Below, piece by piece: positions 37,874-48,356 of a DNA stretch of 64,000 nt (position 1 is its first letter; the number at the start of each line of letters is the position of its first letter). The translations under genes were made by a program, and so were the position numbers. The notes under the pieces are model-generated. The model worked only from the letters and a program-made list of their open reading frames with translations, made no database searches and had not been told where the DNA came from. The DNA comes from Actinomycetota bacterium (GTDB taxonomy: Bacteria; Actinomycetota; Actinomycetes; Actinomycetales; Microbacteriaceae): positions 1 to 64,000 of the forward strand of contig WLDG01000003.1 of NCBI GenBank assembly GCA_009704945.1. Reading direction: 5' to 3'.

Positions 37874-39115
37874 GTGAATAGAGCACTCAGCTTTGGAATC
37901 GCAGCGCTACAAGCGCTGATTATTCTTTCCGCGGTTGTTGGCTTAGTTTTAGTTCCTCTTACTCTTGCCTGGTTGATTGAAGGCGATGGCTCGGTTGACT
38001 GGCCTGTCACTCTTGCAGTTGCGGGATATGCTTTTTTGCTTGCAGTAGGAGTTCCAGTTCAGATTGCTAGTGGTGAGCTGGTTGGTATCGCTTTTGACAC
38101 TTTTGCAATTTCCTTTTTGCCACTCGGTTTAACGCTGGTCATGGCTCTAATGATCATTCGGATTGGCCACCGTTTATCTGCTGCTTCGTCACTTTGGCCA
38201 GCCTGGTTAGGTGGCGCTCTTACTTTTGGTGCCAGTTCCTATGCACTCAGTTTGATTATTTCGAATCCCGCGGTTTCATTAGGGGAGTGGGATCCATTGT
38301 TTAGGCCAGCGCTATTCTTTGGCGGCTTACTCTTCATTTCATCGGTGTCTGGCAAGAGATTTGAATTGGTGAGTGGGGCAAATCAAATCGAAGCACCAGA
38401 GCGAATTTGGGTTAGACAGAAGACCTCTGACTTTGTTTCGAAGTTGCACTGGATAGTTTCAACCTCCGCCATGCCGGCACTGCGAATCGGTGGATTCGTC
38501 ATCATTTCTTTGCTCCTAGTGTCTTCTGTTTTGATTACATTCTCCCTTGCAATCGGGTGGGTTGAAGTGTTGAGGCTTTACCAAGCACTTAGCTTGAGTT
38601 TTCTTGGTGGACTGATGGTGACACTGGGTCAACTTGCAATACTTCCTAACCTGATTATCTTTGGAGCCGCTTGGATAAGCGGAGCTGGGTTTTCAATTGG
38701 TGCTGGTTCATTTGTTTCGCCGCTTGCTTCCCAGCTTGGGCCACTACCAGCGCTTCCAATTTTTGCTGCCTTACCAACCGGAGGGATAGAGCGTGGAATT
38801 GTCTTTGCTGTTATTCCCGTAGTGGCTGCAATCATCGCGACTCTGCTTGCAAGAAAATCAACTGAGAGAATGCGCTGGGAGTTTGCAACTAGTTTTTCCG
38901 CAGCAACCGTGTTGGGAATTTTTTCTGCCTTAGTCGCAGCAACCCTGGCATTTGTTTTGGCCATTTTGGCCAGTGGCGGGTTAGGCCCCGGCAGGTTTGC
39001 GGAAGTAGGAATAATTCCAGGTCTATTCGCAGTGGTTATCTTCTTCGAGGTATTGGTGCCGGTGTTTTTAGTGTCGTTGTTTGCCATTCGCCCACAGGGC
39101 ACTGAGCGAAAGTAG
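37874..39115 (+). CDS. DUF6350/PerM-like membrane protein
   Basis: A 413-residue polytopic membrane protein with about ten hydrophobic segments. By position between sucCD and purN-purH and by overall layout it corresponds to the actinobacterial DUF6350 family; the mycobacterial member PerM (Rv0955) is linked to cell division and persistence. I recognise context more than motifs, such as WPAWLGGALTFG and WGFATSFSAATVLG-like stretches. The start is GTG 37874, directly after the sucD stop. Its TAG stop forms the -10 box of purN. Confidence 0.68.
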   Translation: MNRALSFGIAALQALIILSAVVGLVLVPLTLAWLIEGDGSVDWPVTLAVAGYAFLLAVGVPVQIASGELVGIAFDTFAISFLPLGLTLVMALMIIRIGHRLSAASSLWPAWLGGALTFGASSYALSLIISNPAVSLGEWDPLFRPALFFGGLLFISSVSGKRFELVSGANQIEAPERIWVRQKTSDFVSKLHWIVSTSAMPALRIGGFVIISLLLVSSVLITFSLAIGWVEVLRLYQALSLSFLGGLMVTLGQLAILPNLIIFGAAWISGAGFSIGAGSFVSPLASQLGPLPALPIFAALPTGGIERGIVFAVIPVVAAIIATLLARKSTERMRWEFATSFSAATVLGIFSALVAATLAFVLAILASGGLGPGRFAEVGIIPGLFAVVIFFEVLVPVFLVSLFAIRPQGTERK

Positions 39116-39118
39116 ACT
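39113..39118 (+). promoter_or_regulatory. -10 box overlapping the perM-like stop
   Basis: TAGACT begins with the TAG stop of the upstream gene and lies six bases before GTG 39125 of purN. It predicts a leaderless purN-purH mRNA. The following bases TTGCCC resemble those after the box at 30675. Confidence 0.5.
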
Positions 39119-39124
39119 TTGCCC

Positions 39125-39715
39125 GTGCTCACTATCGTTGCCCTAATTTCCGGTTCGGGGTCAAATCTGCGAGCTCTTCTAGAGGCCTGCGATAGCCCTC
39201 TTTACCCCGCCAAGGTCCGAGCGGTCGGAGCTGATCGGCCAGCTGCAGGCTTAGAGCATGCGGAACTTTTTGGTGTTTCAACTTTTGTTTTAGAACCCAA
39301 CAAGTTTTCGAGCAAGGAGCAGTGGGCAGATCTGCTGCTTCACTCGATCCAGTTCCACAAGCCAGACCTAGTTGTTTTGGCGGGCTTCATGCGTGTTTTG
39401 CCAAAGAGCATCATTGACGCACTCCCAGGAAAAATAATCAACATCCATCCCTCACTTTTACCGGCATTTCCCGGGGCGCATGCAGTGAGAGATGCTTTGG
39501 CAGCGGGTGTAACTATGACAGGTGCAACCGTGCACATTGTCGATGCCGGAATCGATACAGGACCAGTAATTCGCCAACAGGAGGTAGCCATCCCAGCTGG
39601 AATCAGCGAGACAGAGCTGCATGAGCGAATCAAGGAAGTAGAAAAGACCCAACTGGTTGGTGTCATCAAAGACATCGCTGAAGGAAGAATCAATCTTGCA
39701 GAGGTGGCCAATTGA
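39125..39715 (+). CDS. purN: Phosphoribosylglycinamide formyltransferase
   Basis: Third step of purine synthesis: transfers formyl from 10-formyl-THF to GAR. It shows [29 protein letters not shown], the catalytic asparagine/histidine [14 protein letters not shown], and [18 protein letters not shown]. About 196 residues. GTG 39125 gives the usual short N-terminus; TTG 39119 is an alternative. It overlaps purH. The formyl donor can come from the nearby glyA-folD genes. Confidence 0.95.
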   Translation: MLTIVALISGSGSNLRALLEACDSPLYPAKVRAVGADRPAAGLEHAELFGVSTFVLEPNKFSSKEQWADLLLHSIQFHKPDLVVLAGFMRVLPKSIIDALPGKIINIHPSLLPAFPGAHAVRDALAAGVTMTGATVHIVDAGIDTGPVIRQQEVAIPAGISETELHERIKEVEKTQLVGVIKDIAEGRINLAEVAN

Positions 39716-41238
39716 TTGCTGTGAAGCGTGCCCTTATTTCCGTCTCAGACAAGTCAGGTCTGATTGAGTTTGCAGCCGAGCTTTCCTGGCTAGGAATTGA
39801 AATTGTTTCAACTGGTTCAACAGCGAAACAGATTGCTCAAAGCGGTATTGCAGTAACTGAAGTAAGTGCTGTCACCGGCTTCCCGGAGTCTTTGGATGGC
39901 AGAGTAAAGACACTGCATCCTGCTATTCACGCTGGAATTTTGGCTGATCTCCGGCTTGAATCGCATCAGAATCAACTAGTAGAGATGGGGATCAAACCCT
40001 TTCAACTTGTCGTTGTGAATCTTTATCCATTCGCACAAACGGTTGCAGCCGGAGCTGGATTCGAAGAAACCATTGAACAAATCGATGTGGGTGGACCAGC
40101 CATGGTCAGAGCCAGTGCCAAAAATCATGCCAACGTTGCGATCGTGGTTGACCCAAGCAGATATTCACAGGTTTTGGAAGCGATTAGACAAGGCGGAACC
40201 ACTGCTGAGTTCCGCAGGCAACTCGCCCTCGAGGCGTTTCAGCACACTGCTAGTTACGACGGTGCAATTGCAAGTTGGCTAGAGGGTTCGAGTGCCAAAC
40301 TAAATTTGAAATTCAAGAAAAAGTCTGATCTTCGTTATGGTGAGAATTCCCACCAGGCTGCTTCAGTTTACGTAGATGGCACGAGCCAAGGTTTGGCCAA
40401 TGCTATGCAGCTTGGCGGAAAAGAAATGTCGTTCAACAACTATGTCGACACCGAGGCAGCCTTGCGGGCGGCCTATGACTTCACTGACCCAGCCGTTGCG
40501 ATTATCAAACACGCTAATCCTTGCGGTTTGGCCGTTGGCTCAGCTGGCTCCGACTTGATTTTGGATGCCTACGTCAAGGCACACAACACAGATCCAGTTT
40601 CCGCTTACGGGGGAGTCATAGCTGCTAACCGTAGGGTTACAGCGGAAATGGCTCAGGCTGTTTCTGAGGTTTTCACTGAGGTAATTGCTGCGCCAGATTA
40701 CGAGGAAGCTGCGCTTGAGATCCTTCAGAAAAAGAAGAATCTGAGAATTCTCAAGCTAACCGCGGACTACAAACTCCCTTCTCAGGAGATTAGACAAATC
40801 TCAGGGGGACTGCTTGCACAACAGCCAGATGATTTCAGCAAACTCGATGCTAGTAATTGGCAGTTAGTGAGTGGAGAGCCTGCAGATTCCAAGACTATGC
40901 AGGATTTGCAATTTGCTTGGAGAGCGGTTCGATCCGTCAAGTCAAATGCAATCCTGCTTGCCCATAATCTTGCAGCGGTGGGAATCGGAATGGGTCAAGT
41001 CAATAGATTGGATTCGTGTCGACTAGCCGTCGCTAGAGCGGGCGAAAGAGTTTCTGGTTCTGTTGGAGCATCAGATGCATTTTTCCCATTTGCTGATGGG
41101 TTAGAGGTTTTGCTGGAAGCAGGCGTGAAAGCGGTTGTCCAACCAGGTGGAAGTGTTCGCGACGAGGAAGTTATTGAATCAGCTAAAGCAGCTGGTGTCA
41201 CAATGTATTTCACCGGTGAAAGACACTTTTTTCATTAG
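39712..41238 (+). CDS. purH: Bifunctional AICAR formyltransferase / IMP cyclohydrolase
   Basis: Catalyses the last two steps to IMP. The N-terminal MGS-like cyclohydrolase domain has [28 protein letters not shown] and [22 protein letters not shown]. The AICAR transformylase domain has [42 protein letters not shown] and [21 protein letters not shown]. Length 508 is usual. TTG 39712 overlaps the purN stop; GTG 39721 (MKRALIS) is an equally plausible start. Confidence 0.96.
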   Translation: MIAVKRALISVSDKSGLIEFAAELSWLGIEIVSTGSTAKQIAQSGIAVTEVSAVTGFPESLDGRVKTLHPAIHAGILADLRLESHQNQLVEMGIKPFQLVVVNLYPFAQTVAAGAGFEETIEQIDVGGPAMVRASAKNHANVAIVVDPSRYSQVLEAIRQGGTTAEFRRQLALEAFQHTASYDGAIASWLEGSSAKLNLKFKKKSDLRYGENSHQAASVYVDGTSQGLANAMQLGGKEMSFNNYVDTEAALRAAYDFTDPAVAIIKHANPCGLAVGSAGSDLILDAYVKAHNTDPVSAYGGVIAANRRVTAEMAQAVSEVFTEVIAAPDYEEAALEILQKKKNLRILKLTADYKLPSQEIRQISGGLLAQQPDDFSKLDASNWQLVSGEPADSKTMQDLQFAWRAVRSVKSNAILLAHNLAAVGIGMGQVNRLDSCRLAVARAGERVSGSVGASDAFFPFADGLEVLLEAGVKAVVQPGGSVRDEEVIESAKAAGVTMYFTGERHFFH

Positions 41239-41262
41239 TCAACAGCACTTCGGCTTTATTGC

Positions 41263-41288
41263 TAGTCTGTAAGGCTGGCCAAGCCAGC
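41263..41288 (+). promoter_or_regulatory. Candidate -10 box and 5' hairpin before the ABC exporter pair
   Basis: TAGTCT at 41263-41268 fits TANNNT. Six bases on, GCTGGC (41274-41279) and GCCAGC (41283-41288) form a perfect six-pair hairpin with loop CAA at the expected transcript start. ATG 41300 follows GGAAGTGG. Confidence 0.4.
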
Positions 41289-41299
41289 GGAAGTGGTAA

Positions 41300-43075
41300 A
41301 TGCAAAACTCCGAAACTGGAACCGTAAGGGTTCTTTGGCGCCTTGTGCCATATGCCAAGAAAGCGCTACCCAGAATTTTTCTAGGGGTATTCGCTGCAAT
41401 TGCTGCTCACCTGTTTGCTTTAGCAATTCCCCAGCTATTGCAGGGGCTTGTCAATTCTTTGGTTGAAGGCGGATTAGAAGCGTTACTTCCTGCCGTTGGA
41501 TTCATTCTCCTGCTGGGACTACTTGAGGCATTCTTCGTTTTACTACGTCGCTGGCTCGTTCTCACCCCAGGCACTCATGTCGAAGCAAGCATGCGCAATG
41601 CACTTTATGAAAAACTGCAAGACCTGCCCGTTGCTTTTCATGATCGCTGGCCTTCAGGCCAGTTGCTATCCAGGGCTGTGTCGGATTTGAGCCTGATAAG
41701 ACGTTGGTTGAGTTTTGGTTTTGTGTTGTTTACTGCCAACCTCATCACAATCATTGTCGGTCTAGTAATTCTTTTTACATTCAATTTCTGGCTCGGGCTT
41801 ATTTTCTTTGTAGCAACTATTCCGATTTGGGTGGCCGGGTTCTTGTTTGAGGGAAAATACAACGTGGTTGCCAGGCTCAGCCAGGACCAGTCGGGCGACT
41901 TAGCGACTCGTGTTGAGGAAGCAGTCCACGGCGTAAGGGTTCTCAAGTCATTTGGTCGAGGAGCATTTGCTGCCAGCCAGTTCTCCTCTCAAGCGACCGA
42001 GCTGCGATCTACTGAAATGAAAAAAGCCAAAGCTGTTGCGAACATCTGGCTCTATTTGATCATGATTCCCGAACTTGCCATTGGTCTATCAATGCTGGCT
42101 GGAATTTGGCTAGTGGCCGAAGGGGAGATGTCAGTTGGCACTCTGGTTGCGTTTTTTGCAACTGCGATGGTCTTGCGTTGGCCGACCGAGTCGCTCGGCT
42201 TCTTGCTTTCATTCACCCTCGAAGCTAGGACCGCTACCGAAAGATTCTTTGAAGTAATTGATAGTGAAAACAAGATTGTTGATCCCGTTGCGCCACAGGT
42301 AGTTAGTGAACCCAAAGGCCTACTGGAGTTCAACAACGTTCGATTCCAGTTCCCTGATGTTCAATCGGCTGACGGGGAGCTTTTGCGTGGGGTAAATCTG
42401 CGAGTAGAACCTGGTCAGTCCGTAGCTTTGATCGGGCTTACAGGTTGCGGAAAGACTACTCTCACCGCTCTTTCCACCAGGCTTTATGATGTCACAGGTG
42501 GCTCCATCACAATTGACGGCGTTGACACTCGCGATCTTCGTCGCGAAGAGCTGAGAACACTAATTGCGATGGCTTTTGAAGATGCAACTTTGTTTTCATC
42601 TTCAGTTCGCGAAAACATTCTCTTGGGAAACCCCACGGCAACGGAAGAGGACCTCAAGCAAGCTATTGAGATAGCGCAGGCTCAGTTTGCCTATGACCTT
42701 CCTAATGGACTTGATACCACCATTGGTGAAGAAGGATTATCACTTTCGGGTGGCCAAAGACAGCGCATCGCACTGGCAAGAGCGGTTGCCGCTAAACCAA
42801 AAATTCTGGTGCTGGATGATCCACTCTCAGCTTTGGACGTTGATACTGAAGCCATGGTGGAGGATGCGCTTCGTCACGTGCTGAAGGATACGACAGCTTT
42901 GATTGTTGCTCATCGCCCTTCAACTGTGATGCTGGCTGACAAAGTCGCGCTTCTGCAAGATGGCACAATAACTGCATTTGGCACACATCAGGAATTACTG
43001 AAATCCTCTGAGCACTATCGCTACGTAATCACATCCCTGGATATCGAACAAAAAGAGCGGGAGGTGAATCTATGA
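41300..43075 (+). CDS. ABC exporter half-transporter with degenerate ATP site (subunit 1)
   Basis: Type IV (Type I exporter-fold) half-transporter of 591 residues: six membrane helices in residues 20 to about 310, then an ATPase domain. Walker A is GLTGCGKTT, the signature is [10 protein letters not shown], the H-loop is IVAHRP. Walker B reads [12 protein letters not shown], with aspartate in place of the catalytic glutamate. This is typical of the degenerate half of heterodimeric exporters such as LmrCD or TM287/288. It overlaps subunit 2 by four bases (ATGA). Substrate is unknown: lipid, drug or peptide are possible. Confidence 0.9.
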   Translation: MQNSETGTVRVLWRLVPYAKKALPRIFLGVFAAIAAHLFALAIPQLLQGLVNSLVEGGLEALLPAVGFILLLGLLEAFFVLLRRWLVLTPGTHVEASMRNALYEKLQDLPVAFHDRWPSGQLLSRAVSDLSLIRRWLSFGFVLFTANLITIIVGLVILFTFNFWLGLIFFVATIPIWVAGFLFEGKYNVVARLSQDQSGDLATRVEEAVHGVRVLKSFGRGAFAASQFSSQATELRSTEMKKAKAVANIWLYLIMIPELAIGLSMLAGIWLVAEGEMSVGTLVAFFATAMVLRWPTESLGFLLSFTLEARTATERFFEVIDSENKIVDPVAPQVVSEPKGLLEFNNVRFQFPDVQSADGELLRGVNLRVEPGQSVALIGLTGCGKTTLTALSTRLYDVTGGSITIDGVDTRDLRREELRTLIAMAFEDATLFSSSVRENILLGNPTATEEDLKQAIEIAQAQFAYDLPNGLDTTIGEEGLSLSGGQRQRIALARAVAAKPKILVLDDPLSALDVDTEAMVEDALRHVLKDTTALIVAHRPSTVMLADKVALLQDGTITAFGTHQELLKSSEHYRYVITSLDIEQKEREVNL

Positions 43076-44880
43076 GCATGTTTGGAACCAACGACGAGGA
43101 GAGAACAGACCTCACCAAAGAGGAATCTCGCTATGTTAGAGCCCGCTCCCGTAAGCTTCTCGGTTCGCTGATTGATCCCATCAAGACCCGGATTTACTTC
43201 GCTATTTTCCTTGGAGTAATCTCTACAGCGCTGAGGGTCGCAGGCCCCGCTCTAATCGCTCTGGGAATTGACTGGGCGCTTCCGAAGGCAATTCTTCGTC
43301 AGTACAACGAGCTCTGGATAGTTGTAATTACTTATCTATCGGCTGCCTTGGCTACTTCTATCTTGACCTATCTATTCCTAATGCTCACCGCGAGGCTGGC
43401 TCAGCAAATGTTGTTTGACCTGCGAAACCGTATGTTTGTCCACACGCAGAAACTTTCAGTGGAGTTTCATGAGCGCTACACAGCTGGCCGAGTTATCGCC
43501 AGGCAAACCTCAGACTTGGAATCGATTGCGGAACTGCTATCTGGCGGGCTAAATGAATTGGTCATAGGTGGTTTATTTATGACTTTCACCGCCATTGCAC
43601 TATTCCTACTGGACCCAACATCATTCCTGATCCTGTTTGGAGCACTGCTGCCTCTGGGTATTTTGACCCGCTGGTTCCAGGTGCGAACTAATCGGGGCTA
43701 TCGAAAGCAGAGAGTGGCATCCAGCCGCTTGATTCAGTATTTTGTGGAAACCATGACTGGTATTAGAGCAGTCAAGGCGTTTAGAAAAGAGAAGCGAAAC
43801 GAAGAACACTTCGGTGGTTTAGTAGAGGATTATCGCAAACACAATGCCCATCTGATTCAGCTATTTGGTATTTATGATCCAGGGCTGATCATGATTGGCA
43901 ATGTCACCGTTGCGGCCATTTTGCTATCTGGCGGGTATCGAGTTCTTGATGGATCGCTTGGCATCGGAGTTCTAACAGCAGCAATTTTGTATGCAAGAAG
44001 ATTCTTTGACCCAATGGAAGAAATAGCTATTTTCTACAACTCTTATCAGTCAGCCGCTTCTGCTCTCGAAAAAATCTCAGGCGTCCTGGAAGAAGAACCC
44101 TCAGTACCTGAGCCCACCAATCCAGTTTCCTTTGAGTCCGCTAGGGGTGAGGTTGGCTTTCAAGGAGTTGAATTCAAATATTCAACTGGCCCGGTGATTC
44201 TGAAGAAGTTTGATTTGAAGATACCTGCTGGTCAAACCATTGCCCTGGTAGGAACTACAGGCGCAGGAAAATCTACCTTGGCCAAACTTATAGCTCGCTT
44301 TTATGATCCCAGCCAAGGTTCAGTCAAGCTTGACGGGACAGACCTACGCGAAATTAGCAACAAAGATCTCAGACGTGAAGTTGTGATGGTTACGCAAGAG
44401 GCCTATTTGTTCTCTGGAACAGTAATTGAGAACATTCAACTTGGAAGACCCGGGGCAACAATTGATGAGGTGATTGCGGCTGCTAAGGCTGTTGGAGCTC
44501 ACCAATTTATTTCTAAGCTTCCGGAAGGATACGAGACTGATGTGAATAAGCGCGGTGGAAGAGTATCTGCTGGTCAAAGGCAACTCATCTCTTTCGCCAG
44601 GGCCTTTCTTGCAAACCCGGCAGTCCTAATTCTGGATGAGGCAACTTCCTCTTTGGATATTCCATCCGAGCGAATGGTGCAAGCCGGACTGAAGAGCCTG
44701 TTGGCCGGCAGAACTGCGGTCATTATCGCCCATCGCTTATCGACAGTTTCAATTGCTGATCGCGTTTTGGTTATGGAGCATGGCGAGATTATTGAGGATG
44801 ATTCCCCCAGCAAGTTAGCCGCCGGAACAGGTAAATTCGCCAAGCTTTATCAAGCTTGGAAAGACTCCCTAGTTCAGTAG
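43072..44880 (+). CDS. ABC exporter half-transporter (subunit 2)
   Basis: Partner half-transporter of 602 residues, with six membrane helices and an ATPase domain. Walker A is GTTGAGKST and Walker [13 protein letters not shown] keeps the catalytic glutamate. Its signature is VSAGQRQ instead of LSGGQ. In the heterodimer the degenerate site would combine subunit 1 Walker B (Asp) with this altered signature, while the other site is fully consensus, so the two genes clearly encode one asymmetric transporter. It is followed by the icd promoter region. Confidence 0.91.
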   Translation: MSMFGTNDEERTDLTKEESRYVRARSRKLLGSLIDPIKTRIYFAIFLGVISTALRVAGPALIALGIDWALPKAILRQYNELWIVVITYLSAALATSILTYLFLMLTARLAQQMLFDLRNRMFVHTQKLSVEFHERYTAGRVIARQTSDLESIAELLSGGLNELVIGGLFMTFTAIALFLLDPTSFLILFGALLPLGILTRWFQVRTNRGYRKQRVASSRLIQYFVETMTGIRAVKAFRKEKRNEEHFGGLVEDYRKHNAHLIQLFGIYDPGLIMIGNVTVAAILLSGGYRVLDGSLGIGVLTAAILYARRFFDPMEEIAIFYNSYQSAASALEKISGVLEEEPSVPEPTNPVSFESARGEVGFQGVEFKYSTGPVILKKFDLKIPAGQTIALVGTTGAGKSTLAKLIARFYDPSQGSVKLDGTDLREISNKDLRREVVMVTQEAYLFSGTVIENIQLGRPGATIDEVIAAAKAVGAHQFISKLPEGYETDVNKRGGRVSAGQRQLISFARAFLANPAVLILDEATSSLDIPSERMVQAGLKSLLAGRTAVIIAHRLSTVSIADRVLVMEHGEIIEDDSPSKLAAGTGKFAKLYQAWKDSLVQ

Positions 44881-44915
44881 CCAACTCGGCCCAAATCAGG
44901 CCTCTCTATTCGCGG

Positions 44916-44921
44916 TAGGCT
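44916..44921 (+). promoter_or_regulatory. Candidate -10 box of icd
   Basis: TAGGCT lies 43 bases before the icd ATG. The predicted leader starts near 44928 and holds the small hairpin GCGC-TTC-GCGC (44935-44945) and a CAGGAG ribosome-binding site. No good -35. Confidence 0.35.
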
Positions 44922-44963
44922 AGGGGCTGCATTCGCGCTTCGCGCAAGATAATCAGGAGCAAA

Positions 44964-46181
44964 ATGAGCAAAATCAAAGTAGTTGGCAAGGTTGTAGACC
45001 TCGACGGCGATGAAATGACCAGAATCATCTGGCAAGAGATCAAAGACACTCTAATTCTTCCATTCTTGGACATAGAGATTGATTACTACGACCTGTCAAT
45101 CCAGAATCGAGATGCCACCGACGACCAAGTGACCATCGATGCCGCTAAAGCCATCAAACAGCATGGCGTTGGCGTAAAGTGCGCAACCATTACTCCTGAT
45201 GAGGCTCGAGTTGAAGAGTTTGGCCTAAAAAAGATGTGGAAGAGCCCGAACGGAACAATTAGAAACATCCTCGGTGGTGTTGTGTTCCGCGAGCCAATCA
45301 TTATTTCTAATATTCCTAGATTGGTGCCTGGTTGGACCAAGCCAATCGTCATTGGACGTCACGCTCACGGTGATCAGTACAAGGCTACCGACTTCAAGGT
45401 TCCCGGGGCAGGAACTGTCACCATGACCTACACTCCGGCTGATGGCTCTGCTGCTCAGACCATGACAGTTGCGGAGTATCCAGAAACTGGTGGCGTCGCC
45501 ATGGGCATGTATAACTACATTGACTCAATTAGAGACTTCGCTAGATCTTCTTTCAATTACGGACTGTCCCGTGGGTTCCCTGTTTACATGTCAACCAAGA
45601 ACACCATCTTGAAGGCATATGATGGGGCTTTCAAGGACACCTTCCAAGAGATCTTTGACGCTGAATACAAATCCAAGTTTGACGCAGCCGGGCTCACTTA
45701 CGAACACCGCCTAATTGATGACATGGTTGCTTCCGCATTGAAGTGGGAGGGTGGATATGTCTGGGCATGTAAGAACTATGACGGAGACGTTCAGTCGGAC
45801 ACAGTGGCTCAAGGCTTTGGCTCTCTTGGTCTAATGACTTCTGTTCTCTCAACTCCAGATGGCAAGACTGCACTTGCGGAAGCCGCTCACGGAACCGTCA
45901 CTCGTCACTACCGCCAATGGCAGAAGGGCGAAAAGACCTCAACCAACCCAATCGCATCTATCTTTGCGTGGACTAGAGGCCTAATGCACCGCGCCAAACT
46001 AGATGGAACACCAGAGGTGGACAACTTTGCCAAGACTCTCGAAGATGTAGTCATCAAGACTGTTGAGGCTGGCCACATGACAAAGGACCTTTCCTCTTTA
46101 GTTGGCCCAGGTCAAAGCTGGGAAACCACAGAGGAGTTCATGGCAACCCTTGCAATGAACATGAAAGCCAGAATGGCCTAA
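44964..46181 (+). CDS. icd: NADP-dependent isocitrate dehydrogenase (eukaryote-like homodimeric type)
   Basis: Oxidises isocitrate to 2-oxoglutarate in the TCA cycle with NADP. The 405-residue protein belongs to the subfamily shared with eukaryotic IDH1/2: [94 protein letters not shown] and [18 protein letters not shown] 44964 follows CAGGAG. A terminator follows. Confidence 0.96.
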   Translation: MSKIKVVGKVVDLDGDEMTRIIWQEIKDTLILPFLDIEIDYYDLSIQNRDATDDQVTIDAAKAIKQHGVGVKCATITPDEARVEEFGLKKMWKSPNGTIRNILGGVVFREPIIISNIPRLVPGWTKPIVIGRHAHGDQYKATDFKVPGAGTVTMTYTPADGSAAQTMTVAEYPETGGVAMGMYNYIDSIRDFARSSFNYGLSRGFPVYMSTKNTILKAYDGAFKDTFQEIFDAEYKSKFDAAGLTYEHRLIDDMVASALKWEGGYVWACKNYDGDVQSDTVAQGFGSLGLMTSVLSTPDGKTALAEAAHGTVTRHYRQWQKGEKTSTNPIASIFAWTRGLMHRAKLDGTPEVDNFAKTLEDVVIKTVEAGHMTKDLSSLVGPGQSWETTEEFMATLAMNMKARMA

Positions 46182-46207
46182 CAATTCAGCCTTTTTGAGG
46201 GCTGTGG

Positions 46208-46239
46208 AAAACTCCCTGCGGGAAACCGCAGGGAGTTTT
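46208..46239 (+). terminator. Rho-independent terminator of icd
   Basis: A 14-pair perfect stem (46208-46221 with 46226-46239) around a GAAA tetraloop, ending in TTTT and TAGTTT. It has the same GAAA-loop design as the livJ terminator. Confidence 0.92.
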
Positions 46240-46250
46240 AGTTTCTGGGC

Positions 46251-48356
46251 ATGAAAATCAGAAACCTTCTTTTGGCTAGCTTTTTAGTAGCGGCCCCACT
46301 AGTTCCTATTCCAGCCTCCGCTTCAGTAGTTTGCGAAAACGGAATCTGTACTCAATCATTTCAATTCACTGGGTCCCAGCAAAGTTGGCAAGTCCCAACG
46401 GGCGTAACCAAGATCAGCTTCAAGGTTTATGGCGCATCGGGTGGTCGGGGAGGAGCGGGCGGTGAAATTAGAGGAGAGCTGACAAATCTACCAAGCACTC
46501 TTTATGTCTTTGTTGGAGGCCAAGGGATTGAAGGCAACAACGCACCTGGGGGCTATAACGGCGGAGGAGCAACAACCGGCAACCGTGGTAACGAGGGAAG
46601 CGGTGGAGGAGCAAGTGATATTCGATTTGGTTTTAGCTTGTCGGATCGCGTTGTTGTGGCCGGCGGCGGTGGTGGTGCTGGTGGTTATGCCGGAGCGCCA
46701 GGTGGCATGGGCGGTGGGCTAATTGCGGAAGCAGGTGGCTCTGGCCAAGGCGGCGGCGGTGGAGGCGGAACTCAAACTTCGGGTGGAAGCGCCGGATTCT
46801 CTAATGGTGGTAGTCCTGCGACCAGTGGTTCCTTTGGAATTGGTGGAACGGGCGGCTTTAGTTGGAACGCTGGCGGCGGCGGTGGCGGTGGCGGTTGGTA
46901 TGGCGGTGGCGGTGGAGGACCGGACGACAATAGCTGCTGTTCCGATGGCGGTGGTGGAGGCGGCGGTTCTTCCTATGCCAGAAGTGACATCACATTGAAT
47001 GTTCAGCATCAAGCAGGTGTGAACACCGGCAATGGCAGGGTAGAGATCAGTTACCAGCAGATTATTTCTGTTGTCAGCTTCACTGGAGAACAAATCGATT
47101 CAGAACTAGCTGAGTTTCAGCTGGTTATGAGTGCAAACATCACTGGGCTCAATCAAGAAGATTTTGAAACTACACCTGTGAGTTGCAGTCTTTCGAGCAT
47201 TACGGTGAATGGAACGCAAGCAGTTATCTCATTAGCCCAGTGTCCCCATGGCACCGTTGGCCTGACCCTAAAAAGCAACTCTCTTGCATCTGGGCCAGTT
47301 TCTTCAGTCACTAGCACCATAACTTTTGATAAAGAAGCGCCATCGTTTAGTTGGGGAGAGATAGCAGAGACTACCAACTCCCAAAATCAATCCGTTTCCT
47401 TTAATCTAAGTGAAGGCGATCTGACTGTTGAATCTCTTGATCTCGGACAATGCCAAGGACAGATTGAAGCGGGAATTCTTCAACTACAGGATTGTCCCGA
47501 AGGCGCCAATACTGTTAGCTTGCTGGCATATCAGCTATCTGACCAGTGGGGAAACGTGGGCCCAGCTGAGCCAGTCAGCTTCTTCTTTGTGGTCGACATC
47601 TCCGCTCCCGATGGAGTTTGGAGTGAAGTCGAAATCACGCAGGGTGAAAACTATCGCTACGCCGCCCTGCTCACCTTTAGTGAGCCTGTCACATTTGACC
47701 CAATTGTTGTGAACTTTGTTTCGGATTCCGACTGTATTAGTGGGTTTGAGCAGACCGATAATGGCTGGTCTTTCTTTGCAGATTGCTCTTATGCCTCGGG
47801 AAGTTGGAGTTTGCCAGAGTTGAGTGTCTTGGATGAGGTTGGAAACTTGGGACCGTCAATTCAAAGAGTTGCAGTGTTTTCCAATCCACAACCAATCGCG
47901 ACACCAGATCCTCAACCCGAAGCTCAGCCGGAACCACAGCCTCAATTGCCGGACCAGCCCGCGCCGATAGAGAGTCAACCGGCTGTCAATCCAGTTTTGC
48001 CTGAGTTGATTGTCGTTCCGCCAGTGGAGCAGGGGGTTCCCACGCCAGTTACTGAACTGCCGATTGAGATTGAACCCGCACCAATCTTTGTAATTGAGAA
48101 TCCACCGCTACTTCCACAGCCGATTCCACCTGAGTCATCAACTTCGGACTCCGTTAGTGCGGAGCTTGAAGTTGTTCAACCAGAACAGGAAGAAGTAGAG
48201 GCGATTGAGGAATCAGAAGCTGTTGAGGTTCCAGTGCAGCAGGCGTCAGCTGAGAGCCAGCCACTTCAATCTGAGGCACCATATCTCTGGATAGGGGCGG
48301 CAGCCTTACTAATACTTTTGTTGATAGTGGCTGGTTGGCGACTTATCGGAAGATGA
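46251..48356 (+). CDS. Glycine-rich cell-surface protein with ALK/LTK-type domain
   Basis: A 701-residue exported protein. Signal peptide 1 to about 24 (ending PIPASAS). Residues about 35-270 form a glycine-rich domain that begins FQFTGSQQSWQVPTGVTKIS and is full of GGGG runs with ASDIRFG and VVAGGGGGAGG, matching the ALK/LTK glycine-rich family (PF12810-like). Three beta-type repeats of about 90 residues follow, each with one cysteine pair (VSCSLSS...AQCPHG; GQCQGQ...QDCPEG; SDCISG...ADCSYA). Then comes a Pro/Gln/Glu-rich stalk (about 545-670) and a C-terminal membrane helix (LWIGAAALLILLLIVAGW) with a short RLIGR end. There is no LPXTG motif. Function unknown; adhesion or envelope structure is a guess. 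Confidence 0.8.
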   Translation: MKIRNLLLASFLVAAPLVPIPASASVVCENGICTQSFQFTGSQQSWQVPTGVTKISFKVYGASGGRGGAGGEIRGELTNLPSTLYVFVGGQGIEGNNAPGGYNGGGATTGNRGNEGSGGGASDIRFGFSLSDRVVVAGGGGGAGGYAGAPGGMGGGLIAEAGGSGQGGGGGGGTQTSGGSAGFSNGGSPATSGSFGIGGTGGFSWNAGGGGGGGGWYGGGGGGPDDNSCCSDGGGGGGGSSYARSDITLNVQHQAGVNTGNGRVEISYQQIISVVSFTGEQIDSELAEFQLVMSANITGLNQEDFETTPVSCSLSSITVNGTQAVISLAQCPHGTVGLTLKSNSLASGPVSSVTSTITFDKEAPSFSWGEIAETTNSQNQSVSFNLSEGDLTVESLDLGQCQGQIEAGILQLQDCPEGANTVSLLAYQLSDQWGNVGPAEPVSFFFVVDISAPDGVWSEVEITQGENYRYAALLTFSEPVTFDPIVVNFVSDSDCISGFEQTDNGWSFFADCSYASGSWSLPELSVLDEVGNLGPSIQRVAVFSNPQPIATPDPQPEAQPEPQPQLPDQPAPIESQPAVNPVLPELIVVPPVEQGVPTPVTELPIEIEPAPIFVIENPPLLPQPIPPESSTSDSVSAELEVVQPEQEEVEAIEESEAVEVPVQQASAESQPLQSEAPYLWIGAAALLILLLIVAGWRLIGR

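Noticed and set aside
44889..44906. GGCC-AAATCA-GGCC as a terminator after the ABC exporter
   Set aside because: Only four pairs are possible and no T-run follows.
46560..46990. Dense GGCGGTGG-type repeats, possible CRISPR or recombination repeat
   Set aside because: There are no regular repeat-spacer units; the repeats are in frame and encode polyglycine.
46719..47093. Antisense open frame opposite the glycine-rich domain
   Set aside because: The reverse of repeated GGC/GGT codons yields Ala/Thr-rich nonsense; the plus-strand gene has a signal peptide and family features.
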